The translations under genes and the position numbers were made by a program. From NCBI GenBank assembly GCA_024345305.1, contig BRON01000018.1:248001-312000 (forward strand): DNA of 64,000 nt. Direction: 5' to 3'. Shown in pieces: positions 10,027-22,392 of the stretch. Source of the stretch: Mrakia gelida (Eukaryota; Basidiomycota; Tremellomycetes; Cystofilobasidiales; Mrakiaceae). The notes below the pieces were generated by a model. The model made no database searches. It was given only the letters and a program-made list of their open reading frames with translations, and had not been told where the DNA came from. Within the stretch, counting starts at the first letter, position 1; each line of letters begins with the position of its first letter.

Positions 10027-13000
10027 ATGCAGCACTCTGTCCCTGCTTCGAGAAGAGGTGAGCTCACCTTCGATTCTCCTTCCACCTCTTCCCACTTCGA
10101 CTCCCATCCCTTCGCCTCCCCCTCCTGAATGGAAACTTTGGGGGTGACAACTCTCGACTCTCTACTGACCCTCCTTCTGCTTTTCGTCTCCAAAATGTCC
10201 TACAGCATCCCTCGATTCTGTCTTCATGAAGCACGATCACACCGGCCTTCCTCCCCTCTTCGACTTTTCAGCCCTCGGGAAGAAGGACGCTGACGTCTTC
10301 AACACTGGTCACTACACGTTCGTTTCAGTCTTCTGATCCTCCCTCTTCCTCACCCTCGACGCTGGCCAAGGATTCAGCTCTTACGAGAGCGAACGGAGGA
10401 CGAACGGAAGGTTGCGGGAGGGAGGGAGGGAGGGGGACGACGTTGAGCTCGGGCGCCTTTCTTCTTTCTGCTCTCGCTGACCTTTCCTCTCTCGTGTGCA
10501 TCGCTCTCGGATCTCGCAGGAACGCTCTCCTCGCTACTGGGATCTTCAGGTACGCTTGAGCCTCTCCCAATCCTTGAAGGAAGTCTTCGCGAGCTCGGAG
10601 CTGACCTTCCTCCTCATCCCCATCTATTTCCACCCCTCCCTCCCTCCCTGCCTTCACTCCGCCTCCTCCACCGCTTCAGGATCTGGCCTGCCCTCCTCCT
10701 CATGGGATGCTGGGCTACGATGGTCTACTGCGTCAATCGGTGAGCCTTATCGTCACCTTATCATCTGATCGTCGTCCGTCGACCCTCGATCTCCCCTCGC
10801 AACGATGCCGTTGGGTCCCCTCGTTGTTGTTCGTTCGTGCGCTGATCCTCCTTCTTTGGCTTGGGGTAGATTCACTCCTCATGATATCTTCTTCCCTCCT
10901 ACACTCTTGACGGGTGAGCTCTGTTCTTCCCTCTTCGGTGTTTGCGAGAAGGGAGAGGAGGTTGAAAGGATGGAAGCTGATCGCGTCGCCTGCCTCGCTC
11001 CTCCTCCCTCGTCTCTCTCTCTTCGTTGTCGCTTCCACCCCCGCCAACCTTGCATCGGAATCGCACAGTTTTCGGAACGGTCCTCGGTTTCGTCGTCAGC
11101 TACAGAACTAGGTACGTCTCTGCATCATCTCATCTCGTCGTCGTCTCCTCGACTCGAGCATCGCTGACTTTCTTGCTCGCCCGTTCCTCTTCCAGTTCTG
11201 CGTACGAGCGATGGGCTGAAGGTCGAAGGATGTGTGAGCCCAAACCCTCCCCCTTCTTCGCGTCGCCAAGATCTGACCTCGCCTTTTCTTTTCTCAGGGT
11301 CCAACATCACCCTCGCTTCTCGAACCTGTTCGTCCGTTCAGAGCTTCACCCTACCCTTTCTCCTCTTCTCACCACTCGAACTGACGTTGCGTTTTTGCTT
11401 TCCTTATAGGGGCTCGAACCATCTGGATCGCCTGCCCTGACTCGATGTTCAAGGTCCCTCCCACGGATTCAGAGGAAAGGAGGATCGACGTCTGTCGAGC
11501 TATCTTGGAGAAGAAGTCGTGCATCAACTTGGCTGAGGGGTTTGGAGTTAGTTTGAAGCACTGTGAGTATATTGTTCGAGTCGTGGGGGATGGAACGCGG
11601 AGGGAAGAAGGATCGGGCGTCGTCGAGTTGGTTTCGGTCGCGTCGACGTCGAGAGCTGTTGAAGAACGAAAGCCGTCGCTGACCTTCATTCTCGCTTTTT
11701 CTATCTTCGCGCAGACCTTCGAGGTGAGGAGGGAGTCTACTATGAGGACCTCTACCCTCTCGTCAAGCACCTGCCTGGATGTGAGTCCGAACCAATTCGT
11801 CTCTCGGTCGTGTCTTCTCGTCGTCTGATCTCAACTGTTCGCCATTTCCTCGTCCCTGTCAGACAACCTCCCCGCCGCTCTTCCGTCTCCTCACGGGGAT
11901 GCTCGAGGACCGAATCCGTTCAGCGAGGAGTCGGAGCGGTCAGTCGCGTCATCCACCATCTCCTCTCGTCGATCTCGCTCGAGACGCGACGAAGCTCGCA
12001 GCTCCTTCCTTTCGCTTTCGCGAGCTGACCTCCTCCTCTTGTTCATTCTCTATCCAGAGCTCTCGATCAAGTCCCCTACATCCACCCTCGTCACTCACTC
12101 GACAGAGACGAGTTCATTCCCATGACCGAGACCAATTCGACGAACTCCACCCAAGTCGACATCTCTCTTTCCCTCGGTACCGCAGGCGACATCCTCTCCC
12201 TTCCCACCGTCGCAAAGGATGGATCTTCATCGTCTTCCGCTCCTCTTCCGAAGCCCAGAATCACTCTCGACACCTCCAACCTTGGTCCTACTGGTCGTCC
12301 CTCCCTCTCTCGAGTTCAATCGGAACCTCCGATCCTCAAGCCGTCGAGGAACCCACCTCCCAGGACGAGGTTGAGGGAACGATGGCCCTTCAGAGTTATG
12401 GTCTCGTCGAAGGAAAAGGAGAGGTTGAAGCTCGAGGAGGGAGGAAGGGAGAGGAGGGAGCAGAGGGAGGTGAGTTCGACTCGACGACTCGCCTGGTTTC
12501 TTTCCGTTCGATCGCTGACCCTTTTCTCTCCTTCTCTTTGGCAGTTGGCGAAGAGAGGAGTCGTCTCGAGTAATGTTCCGTACGAGCTGACGCTCTACAT
12601 GGTCAGTACAAGCGACATCGCTCGAGCTCGACGTGTCGAGGCGAGGCGAGACCTGATCCAAACTTCGACCTTTCTTCGCACTAGGCCGGATACATTGCTG
12701 CTCTCACTCGACGAGACTCGATCGACGTCCCTACCAAGAACTCCCTCCTCGCCTCGGTTCAGATGATGACGGATTCCTTGACGTCTCTCGAACGGATCCT
12801 CACCACTCCCATCCCGTTCGTCCTTGCGTTCCTTTACCTCTCGTTTCGTTCCTTCCTCTGACCCTGCTTCACCCTCGTCTTTCGAACACTCAGATTCAGC
12901 TACTCTGCTCACATCTGGACTGTTGCATGGGTTTACTGCATCCTCGTTCCCTTCCAACTCGTCCAGACCTTCGGATGGGTTCGTTCGTTTCCTTGCTCGC

Positions 13001-13896
13001 GTCCGTTCGAGAAGAAGACGCTGACCTGCTTCTTCTCTCCCCTGTGCAGGTCACGATCCCCGCTACCGTTCTCGTCGCATTCATCTTCATCACGTTCATC
13101 TCCATCGGTCAGTCACTCTTCCTTCGAGCTCGTCTCGAGAACGAAGCTGACTCTTCTTCCTCTTGTGTTTCGCGACGCGTCCAGGCGAGGAGATCGGTGA
13201 GTTCGCATCGTCGGCTTTCACCCTTCTCCCTTGATCTCTAACAGCTTGTCTCTCGATTCCAACTTGACAGAGAACCCCTTCGGGTAAGTTTCACTATCTA
13301 CGACCCTATCCGCGAGACTTGCGAGGGACGAGACGACTCTCTCGTATCTGACCTTCGTGCCTCCTCCTGCTACAGATTCGACCGAAACGACTTGAACCTC
13401 GACCTCTTCAACCATCTCCTCAGAGCTGAGCTGGCCGCCATCACGTCTCGACCTTCGCCTACGCCCGAAGAATGGGTCTTCACGTCGGCGAACGATACTT
13501 TGTTCGGGGAAGGAGGATCGAGCTTCTCGGCTGTTCAGGTGAGCCTGTCCCCCTCTTTTCACCTTTAATCCAGCCGTTCTCTCCCGCAGAGAAGAGACAC
13601 AGGGAAGAAGCCGAGGAACGAGAGGGAACCTCAGACGTCGTGCACTCGCGACGCGTCCCTTGTTGAAGTTCAAACCGAAGTTGACCACGCGCCTCCCTTT
13701 GCTGTTTCGACAGCTCCAAACCCAAGGTCTTCGATCTCTCCGACAAGCTCTCGCCAAGCAAGGAGGAGGAGGAGTCGCTCTCGATGCCATCCTCAAGGAC
13801 GACCGTTTCCATCAGGGCGATCAGTCCCTCATGTCCCCCGCTCCCCCTTCAATCAGGAAAAGGGATACCTTCACTGAAGCTTCAGCTGCTACGTAG
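10027..13896 (+). CDS. bestrophin-family (UPF0187) anion channel-like membrane protein
   Basis: About 18 small exons join in frame. The first are 10027-10057, 10206-10317, 10520-10549, 10680-10739, 10870-10913 and 11069-11111. The start gives MQHSVPASRRASLDSV, then DHTGLPPLFDF. Family hallmarks follow: a TM pair (IWPALLLMGCWATMVYCVN), then FTPHDIFFPPTLLTVFGTVL, GFVVSYRTSSAYERWAEGRR, W(S)NITLASRT, and later TM helices (YSAHIWTVAWVYCILVPFQL and TIPATVLVAFIFITFISIGE) followed by EIENPFGFDRNDLNLDLF. This matches fungal UPF0187/bestrophin proteins, which are chloride-channel relatives of the plasma or organellar membrane. A Ser/Pro-rich insert of about 130 residues separates the two membrane halves, and the C-terminus is Gly-rich then charged. 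The next gene follows on the same strand with its own promoter gap. Confidence 0.9.
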
Positions 13897-14233
13897 AATA
13901 TCTTCTACTCTCTTGCCCGACGCTCTCTCTCCTTTTCTCTCTCTCTCGCCGTTCCTTTCTTGGGTCTTTAGCTTTCTCGCGTCTGCTCGACACGCGTCTC
14001 CCGTTCTCCCTTTCACGTCCCACCAGCATTAGTTTCGTTTCTCGCTCACCTCCTCTCGCTCCTTTTTCCCATCCACTTAGCATACTCGCTTTCATAGCCG
14101 CACGTTCTCTAGCCTCAGTCATGATTTTCTTCTCTCTCTGTTTGAAAGCTCGGGCCACTTCCCTCCCCTGACCGACTTTGGGGTTTCGACGTTCGACTCC
14201 CCGCTTCTCTTCTTTCTTCTCCAAACGGCCAGC

Positions 14234-17200
14234 ATGGCATCTACACCTCCTTCTCGACATCACTCTCCACCTCTTCGAGCATCGTCAGAGCTCTGGGAAG
14301 GAGAAGCGCCAGCGACTGGGATCTCACGACAAGCAGACCTCCCTCTTCGTCGAGCTCCCTCCTCTTCCTCCCTTTCCTCTTCGCCCGAGTCCGGCCCTCT
14401 CTACACCCACGAGAGAGCTCAAGGATCCATCTCCTCTCACACCCATGCTCTTCATCCCTCATCCTCCACTCCTTCCCTCCAAGAAGTCGATTTTGCTCGC
14501 GCCAACAAACCCTCAGCTTCATCTCCTCCGCCTCAGTCAGCTTCAACCTCCTCCCTCCCTCCTCCTCCTCCCAAAGAGACCCGCTTCTCATCCCAAGTCG
14601 AAGTCCTCAAGCCCACCACTGGGCTTGAATCGGACGAGCCTATCTCCTTCTTCAAGAGAGCCGAGGAGGTCAAGGAGACGGGAGGAGAGAGTCGACCGAC
14701 GATGAGGAGAGCAGGTTCTGAAACGGGGAGTGACGCTGAGGATTTGGACGACGACCGATACGAGTGGGAGGCAGAGGACGACCTCGTTGATGAAGCTGCT
14801 AGGTTCGAGGAGAAGTGGGGTGGGGAGAAGAAGAAGAAGAGTTGGGGGTTCAAGAGGTGAGCTGGAACGAGAAACTTTGATTGGAGCAACGACGTCGGAG
14901 CGAGAGGGCTGACGATCCGCACGTCTTCGTTTGGGAACAGAGTCGTGACCATGATGTTCTCGTCGCTGGTTGGGTCGACCTTCCTAGCTGGGCTCATTGC
15001 TACGCCGGCCATTCTCGTGACGTTCTTCTGGGAGAAGGCTCATCCTAGCGAGTATCGCAGCTACGTTTCGGTGAGCTTCGAGCTTCGTTCCCCTCGTCTC
15101 CTCGTCGCAGTCGCGCCTGACTTTCGCTTCTCTTCTTCGTTCTTTTCAAGGACAACATCTCAGCTTGGTTGTACTGGGCGGCTCTCGATCTTCTCGTGAG
15201 CTGATATCTCGCTGTCCTCGTGAGTTCAACTTCTCAAGTCGCGTCGTCCGTGCTCGCCTCGTTCGAAGCCGACTGATCGACCTCTTGATGACTTCCAGGT
15301 CGACCTCATCCCAGTCTTGATCATCGGATCGGTCGGAATGTTCTGGGGAGAGGTTACGGAGAAGCTCAAAGTTCACATCGAGACGTGAGCAATCTTTCTC
15401 GAAGTCGGTTCGCGAGCTCGCATCAACGCGACTGACCCTCCGTCCCTCTCCTTTCTTGTTTCTTGCAGGTTCGGCGTCCTCAAAGGATGGATCAAGCCTG
15501 TTTTGTACGCTGCTTGGGCCTGGGGTAGCGTGAGTTCAGCTCTTCTTCTGTTGTCGAGTCCGTCGCGTCGCGTTCTGATCTCGCCTCTCTCGACTTTTTT
15601 TCCGCCTCGATCTCTAGTGGGTCGTAATGTTTGGGAGCATCTACCATCTCTACAGCTCATACGAGGAGGTTCCCAGTCGAGCAAGCTATACACCAAGGGT
15701 GAGTCGAAGAGGACGACAGTCGTGGGTGAAGACGTCGAGCAGTCAAATTTACCTCTTCGCGTCGCTTCTTCACCAGGTTCGCCAAGTCATCGAGCTCATG
15801 TTCTTCATTGTCCTCGTCTTCGCCTTGGAGAAGATCGCTTTGCAGTTCGTCGGTGAGTGCAGCTCGATTTGACTTCGTTTTCGAGGGTGAGCTGTCGCTG
15901 ACGCGGGTGTTCTCGTTTTCCTCTTTCAGCTCTCTCGTTCCATCGAGTCGCGTTCAAAGATCGTCTTACGGAGATAGAAGTACGTCTTGACACTCTTCTC
16001 TTAGCCTCAGGACTACGATTTCTGGCAACTCACGCCCAGCTCACTCCCTTCGTCGCCGTCAGTTTGCGATCTCCGTCCTCGATCGTCTCAACCTCTACAA
16101 GCCAGCGCCTTCTCGCTCAGGTGCAAGCACTCCAAATCGAAACTCCAACATGTTCTCCATGTCTCCTCTCACAACTCCATCCTCATCTCGACCTTCGACT
16201 CCCGTCCTCGAACGAATCTCCCACTCCCTCGGATTCCACCACGCTCAGAAGCTTAACGCTCAACATCGCAGCTCCTACTCATCATCCCTTCACAACTCCG
16301 AGATCCTACCTACCGTCATGCCACAACAGCCTTCCTCCTTTCTCGTCGTGTTCCGTTTGCGACGCGACACTGATCTCACTCTCCCGTTTCCCAGCATCTC
16401 GCCAAATCGATCTACATCGCGTACAAGGGAAGAGCGAAGAGACCTTACCTTCTCTAGAGTGACTTCAGGTGTGCCTTCGAGACGGAAGAGGAGACAAAGA
16501 AGGCGTTCAAGGCGAGTCCGAAGACGACGCGTCTTTTCCAAGCAACTCGACTGACGGTTCTGCTCTCTCTCTCTCTCAGGTCTTCGACAAGGACGGAAAC
16601 GGAGACATCAGTCGAAGCGAGATCAAGACGCTGGTTCTGAAGGTCTACAAGGAACGTAGGCTGCTTGCTCGCTCGATGCAGTTCGTCCATCTTCCCTCCA
16701 TGGAATCGAGCGCGCCCTCAACCACCGACGTCCCACGTGGCTGATTCTTATCTCTCTCTCCCGTAAACAGAGACGTCGATCAAGCTGTGGGCTCCCTCAA
16801 CTCCATTTTGCTTGCTTTTGGCGTTGTCATCGTGTTCTTCAGTGCGTTCCTCCCGAGTCCCGCCGTCTTGCTTCCTCGTCGCGTCCTCGAGTCCGCGACT
16901 GACATCTCACTCTTTCTTTCCCAGTCGCTCTTACCGTCTGTGAGTTCAGAAAACGGACTCACCGAGCCAAACTAGCCGCTCACGCGCGTCTTTTCTACAG
17001 TCGGAGTCGAATTTGGAACTCAGTTCGCAAGTCTCTACACGATCCTGCTCGGGCTCTCGTTCATCTTCAAGTCCGCCGCCAGCAACGCTTTCGACGCCAT
17101 CATCTTCATCTTTGTCACTCACCCCTACGATACAGGTGAGCTGAGCTTCTCGACTCTCGAGCCTCTTTGTCTTTGTGCTGACCTCGTCGTCTCTGTTGCT

Positions 17201-18474
17201 CTTTCCTTTCCAGGCGACCGAGTGAGCTCCTCCTTCTCGAGTCGCTCTTTCCTCGTGCTCTCAGCTAATCTCAGCACTCTGTCCCTTCTCCAGGTCTTCA
17301 TCGGTACCGAAAGTCTCGTCGTCAAGAAGCTCAGGATCTTTTCAACCCTCTTCCAACGCGTCGACGGAACCGAAGCGTTTTACGCCAACTCTCTCCTCTC
17401 AAACATGAAGATCATCAACGTTCGACGCTCGGGCGATATGGCCGAAGGACTAGCCTTTTCGGTCGGCTGGGGAACGCCGACTTCGAAACTCGATGAGCTT
17501 GAAAAGCTCGTCTCGAACTGGCTCGCGACGTCCGAGCAACGCGACCTGGGTCCGTCATCAGCGATCATGGTTCGTCGCTCGAGCTCGAGAAACGAGACTG
17601 CTCGTTCTGGATCTGACTTCTCCCTTTCACCTACCAGGTTCAGAAGATCGAGTTCCAGACCCGAAGTAAGGAGACGTGTTGACTTTCTTCTCCGACGCGA
17701 CTGACCGTCCTCCTTTCCTTCTTTTCCAGTCGAGTGCACGTTCGGTATCCCTCATCTCAGCACCTGGCAGGTGTGTACGTTGCTAGACTAGCCCTTCTAG
17801 CTCGGCTCCAATTGACCCTCTTTTCGCCTCGTACGACGACACAGGACTGGCAAGGACGTTGGTCGCGACGAAGTGAGTCGACTCCTTCGCTTCTCGTGAT
17901 CTTGAAATCGGACTGACTTTCGACCTCCCCTCCCTCTACTAACAGCGAGATTCCATGCCGCCGTGAAGGTTAGTGACGGATCTGAGTCTCAAATGATCGT
18001 CCCTCGAACTGACTCGCGTCTCGTCGTTCCCTGTTTCGCAGTACTACATGGTTCGTCGCGCTCGTTCCTCCTACTCCCCGACCCGAGGTTCAGCTGAAAA
18101 CTTTCGATCTTGTGCAGGAGCAACTCAATATCACCTGCACCAACTCTCCTCAACCGATCCACTTCATCTCCTCGGCGCTCGACAACCAGCTCGCGTCGCC
18201 GTCCCTCCCCTTCTCTCCCTCGGACGTCCAATCTCCCTCGACGGCTCACCCCTACCCCCTTTCTCCAACGAGACATCGAACCACGATTCATCCTTCCCTC
18301 GCCAGCCCAACCGGTCGATCGGACGGAGGAGAGCTCGACGCGTCGGCGCACGCTCCGACTCGACAGATGCTCGGCTTCTTGCCTCCTCCCGAAGAGCGAG
18401 GCGCGAAGCTAATGATGCGAAGGAGGAAGACGAAGAGCAGGAACAAGATCATGGGGATGGCTGGTGGGGACTGA
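14234..18474 (+). CDS. EF-hand mechanosensitive (MscS-type) channel, Msy1/Msy2-like
   Basis: The first exon (14234-about 14857) encodes a cytosolic, Ser/Pro-rich N-terminus of about 208 residues that becomes acidic. Further exons encode several TM helices (MMFSSLVGSTFLAGLIATPA, LIPVLIIGSVGMFWGEV, VIELMFFIVLVFALEKIAL). A single canonical EF-hand follows (DKDGNGDISRSE), then the MscS pore and vestibule region (SLNSILLAFGVVIVFF, LGLSFIFKSAASNAFDAIIF, FVTHPYDTGDRV, ESLVVKKLRIFSTLFQRVDG). This order matches the fungal Ca2+-regulated MscS-like channels of ER/cortical membranes, which act in hypo-osmotic shock. The C-terminus is a Ser/Pro-rich tail ending in a Lys/Arg cluster. The coordinates of the middle exons are approximate; start and stop are clear. 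Confidence 0.92.
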
Positions 18475-18862
18475 GGGGAGACGAGGTCGGGAGTGATGGG
18501 CGTTCCGCCGAGTTAGCTGCAGATGGGAATTGACGCTTGAACGGAGTGAAGAGAGAGAAGTGGTAGGAAAATACAATGTATTGAAAGAAGCGACAAGCTG
18601 GTCCCGTTTTTGAAAACTAGGGAAGAGGGGGAAAGGGAGCGAGAGGAGGTCGGTCGCGCTCATCTTTCTCTTCTTGGGCTTCATGAGTTGTTCGAAGGAA
18701 AACATCGACCCAAAACGGTCGATCCTCTGTTGGCAATACCAGTGGTCGACAGCTTGATGAGATGCAAGATTCTTCTCGAAAAATGCGACCACAAACGGGA
18801 CGAAAGGAGAGGAGGGAAGGAGAGAAACGAGGCTCACCTTCAACTGCATCCTTCCCTCCGCG
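18475..18862. other. intergenic gap between the MscS and HUB1 genes
   Basis: No gene is seen. The segment serves as the MscS 3' UTR and the HUB1 promoter. Confidence 0.4.
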
Positions 18863-20044
18863 ATGTCTCCCTCCCCTCCTCCTTCCTCTCGCCCAAGACA
18901 GCGATCTCGTTCAGCCTCCCCCGTGCGAACATCCTCAGCTCCTCGGAAACAGCCCAGAAACCTCGACATCTACAAGAAATCCTCGTCCTCGTCCTCGTCA
19001 GCTCCAACTGGTCCTTCCTCCTCCTCGAGCTACAGGGATCGAGACGAAGCTCCTCGAGGAGGAGGAGGAGGGCGAGACATGGATGACTACAGGAGTAGGG
19101 GAGATAGGAGGAACGAGAGGGATTCCTACGGCTCCAGAGGTGGGAGCGGCGGTGGAGGGGGAGGTCGAGATGAGCGAGATCGGTATGGGGGAGGAGGAGG
19201 AAGGGACGAGAGGGACAGACGAGACGATAGAGGTGGATCCTCCTCCTTATCCAGGGATGGACCTTCTTCAAGACCCTCAGCTCCATCATCCGCACCTCCA
19301 CCTACATCCAGACCTCCTCTTCCCACCTCTACCGGAGCTACAGGTCGACCAGTGACCTCGTCTGTCCCAGCGGCCGCTCTGTGAGCTTCACCTCTCCTCC
19401 CTTCCTTCTTTTCTCGCCTTCTCTCACCTTCGCACTCAGTCGCTGACTCCCTGCGCCTCTGCTACCTATCCTTGACAGGCCCATGATGGGAGGAACCATG
19501 ATCGAGGTCATCGCTAATGATCGTCTTGGAAGGAAAGGTTCGTCTTCTCTGCTCCCTCCCTCCTTCCCTTCCTCGAGCTCACGCTCACGCTGACGCTTCC
19601 TCCCTCTGTTCTCCAATCCACCCCAGTCCGGGTGAAGTGCTCCCCCCAGGACACAGTAGGAGATCTCAAGAAGCTCATCGCTGCTCAGACGGGTACCAAC
19701 TCCAAAAAGGTTCAGCTCAAGAAGTGGTGCGTCGCTTTCCTTTCGCTTTGTCGAGCTCGTCACGTCGCCTCCTTCGCTCGTCTCGACCTCGAGTCTGCCA
19801 AGAACTGATCTTCGTTTCGTCTTTGTTCGCTGAATGTCCTGTTTAGGTACACGACCTTCAAGGATCACATCACCCTGGCCGACTACGAGATTCACGACGG
19901 AATGGTGGGTCCTTCTTCCTTTCCCTCGCCTTCCTTTCACGTTCGCCACGTGAAGACTCGACCTCGGCTCTCTGAGCGACTCGAATGATCCTGACTGCCG
20001 CTCTCTGTTCTTCTTCGTTCTCACAGAGTTTGGAGATGTACTAG
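18863..20044 (+). CDS. HUB1: HUB1/UBL5 ubiquitin-like splicing modifier with long N-terminal extension
   Basis: Exons 18863-19380, 19479-19537, 19627-19726, 19847-19904 and 20027-20044 give 250 residues. Residues 180-250 are a full Hub1 ([54 protein letters not shown]) ending in the family's double-tyrosine position as MY. Hub1 is a ubiquitin fold that is not conjugated. It binds HIND motifs of Snu66/Prp38 and tunes 5' splice-site use. The family is normally about 73 residues. Here about 179 extra residues precede it, rich in Ser, Arg, Asp and Gly ([13 protein letters not shown], repeated [11 protein letters not shown]), resembling SR/RGG proteins of the spliceosome. The exon-1 donor is in phase with the Hub1 exon. 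An internal Met at 175-176 could also start a short form. Confidence 0.9.
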
Positions 20045-20428
20045 TCCGATCTTCGATCAAGAATATGAATGAACTCGAACGTACTTCCTCTTCCCGTTCT
20101 CGGAATTCTCAACCTTCGTAGGAGGGTCAGATGTACCTCACCACTGGTCGCACTGATTGACTTCCAGGGTCGTAGTCGCAGCCCTCGCTGCTCGTCTGAA
20201 GATCTCCTTCGCTGCAGGCCGACCGAAGTCGACGCGGACAACATCTCGAGCAAAAGCGACCTTCCGCTCCCGTGCCCGCTCGTCATCCTTGAGTAACACC
20301 TACTCGTGAAGACTGACGTACGACTCAAGATCCAAGAACCCCGAGAAAAACTCTCCAAACCCGTTTCCTCGTCATTTCGACTCCCTCCTTCGCGAGCTCA
20401 CCACCAACCTTCACCCTCCCTCCCTCCG
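20045..20428 (+). other. promoter/leader of the 5-alpha-reductase gene
   Basis: No gene is seen. A possible spliced leader ends near 20168, and pyrimidine-rich sequence precedes the ATG at 20429. Confidence 0.35.
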
Positions 20429-22122
20429 ATGCCTTCCTCCCTCCTCCTCACCCCAACCTACAAGACGGTCCTCTCCTCCTTCCACCTCTTCCCTCTACAC
20501 GCCCCCATCACCCTCTTCGGCCTCAACGCTCCTCATGGCAAATTCGCCCTCGAAAACAGCCGGCTCAACTTGAATGGTTCGTTCTCGTTTCCTCAGCCCT
20601 CCCTTCCCTCCCTCCCGTCTTTTGTTCGTTCGAGTCTCACGGCTTCAACCTGAGCTTGATCGAGCTCAATCTTTCTCCCAGCTCATCTTGACATAGTAGG
20701 ACATCACTGGAACTGACCTTCATGCTCGCTCTGTCGTTTCGTTGACAGGTAAACTCGCCTGGTTCTCCATGGAGATCGTCTCGCCCTCCATGGCGCTCTA
20801 CACCGTCTTTACCTCTCTTCAAGCTACTTCGACGAGCTTATCGACGCCTACACTGCTTTTGCTGGCACTGTACCTGATTCACTATGCGAATCGATCGACG
20901 ATCAGCGTACTGAGGAGTGAAGGGATGGCTGGTACGTCTCTCTTTCCTTCCCCTCGATGTTGAGCTCGAACGAGACCTCCTTCCTTTCAGCCCTTTCCTA
21001 CTTCGTCCGACTGTCCAGCTCGCACGCTGACTCGAGTGTTCCTCTTTCTTCCTTCGGGGTAGACAGTCATCTGGCCCCTTGGCTGGCAGGTGTCGGGTTC
21101 AACTCGGCGTGAGTCCAACGAAGAGCGAACGAAGAGGAGACGATGGGACGACTTTGTGAGCTCGAGGCGGAAGGGCGCTGCTGATCGTCGAACGCTTCTT
21201 GATTTCTCGCAGCAACGGTTTCCTCTTAGGACGCTACTTGAGCACGAACCCAGCTGGCTCTGATGGGTTCTCGAACCCGATCTACTGGGCGGGAGTGCTG
21301 CTTTGGGTGGCGGGCTGGGTGTTGAACGTCGGTGAGTCTTCCCGTCTTCGCCTCGTCCTGTTCTCCGTCGGCGTTCCTTTCTTCCTCCCGTTCCGTCACT
21401 CTCTCGTCCAAGTCCGTGAACGGCTCGTGTGCTGATATCCTCCTTCCTTTCTGGCGTTCCTTGTCAAACAGCCCACGACGAAATCCTCCTCTCCCTCCGT
21501 CGGCCCTCGCGTCTCCTCGGCTCTTCCCCCTCGTCCACCAACGGCTCTTCTAAGCCACCTTGCAACCCGAACTTCAACTCCATAACCATTCCCTCCGCCA
21601 ACCCTTCTCATCCCTTCCGGACGTACTTCATCCCACAAGGAGGACTCTTCAGATTCGTTTCGTTCGTCCCCTCAACTCGACGCGTCCTTTCTCCCCTCCC
21701 TCTCTCGCTCTCGCTGACCTTCGATCCGCTTCCTCTTCTTCCTTTATGCGCTTTAGCTTCCCACACTACCTCTGCGAGATCTTCGAATGGATAGGTTTCG
21801 CTCTCGCCTGCTCCTCGCCCATCATCCTTGCTGCGTCCAATCTCAACTTCGACCTCACGGAAGGGTTCTTCCAACCTGGCTTGGATACGGTGGGAGGATG
21901 GAGGCTGCTGACTCCTGCTTGGGTGTTTGTGGTGAACGAGGTGAGTTTCGACTGCCGAAGGAAACGAAGGGATTGAAGCGAGAAATGGCAATCTGACGCG
22001 TCGTTCCGAAACAGATCGCAGCGTTGGTTCCGAGGGCTCTGAGTGGACATAGTTGGTACAAGGAGAAGTTTGGAAAGAAGATGCCCGAAGGGAGGAAAGC
22101 TATCATTCCGTTCTTGTTGTGA
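20429..22122 (+). CDS. 3-oxo-5-alpha-steroid 4-dehydrogenase family membrane reductase
   Basis: The protein starts MPSSLLLTPTYKTVLSSF and is very hydrophobic throughout. Spliced blocks include GKFALENSRLNLNGKLAWFS (the family's GR-P-AW-like region), IHYANRS, NGFLLGRYLS, WAGVLLWVAGWVLNV, and the C-terminal signature GLFRFVSFPHYLCEIFEWIG. The end is WYKEKFGKKMPEGRKAIIPF LL. This is the steroid 5-alpha-reductase fold (PF02544), an ER enzyme that reduces a C=C bond next to a carbonyl with NADPH. Fungal substrates are poorly known (sterol or polyprenol type). Compared with animal SRD5A1 there is a Ser/Pro-rich insert after NVAHDEILLSLRR. Introns fall near 20575-20747, 20931-21062, 21109-21213, 21332-21470, 21660-21762 and 21941-22015. 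Confidence 0.9.
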
Positions 22123-22392
22123 TCTTGATGGAGTGAAGGATGAGACGGAAGCGAGGGAAGGCGAGAGGACCGATCTCAGTGAAGACGGCAGCAGGTATAG
22201 AAACCAACAAAAAGGGGCTGCGTTCTCTTCTTTCGCCGAAAGGGTCTCTTGGAGGAAGAGTTGCGAATTTGAGACCTCGGGAGACAGTAGCCTTGACGAC
22301 GGGGGAAGAGGAGGAAGCCCTACGTTTTCGTGAGCTCGCTCGACTCCCTTTCATTGAGCCTTCCAACTCCATCGACGTCGCCTACGACCTCT

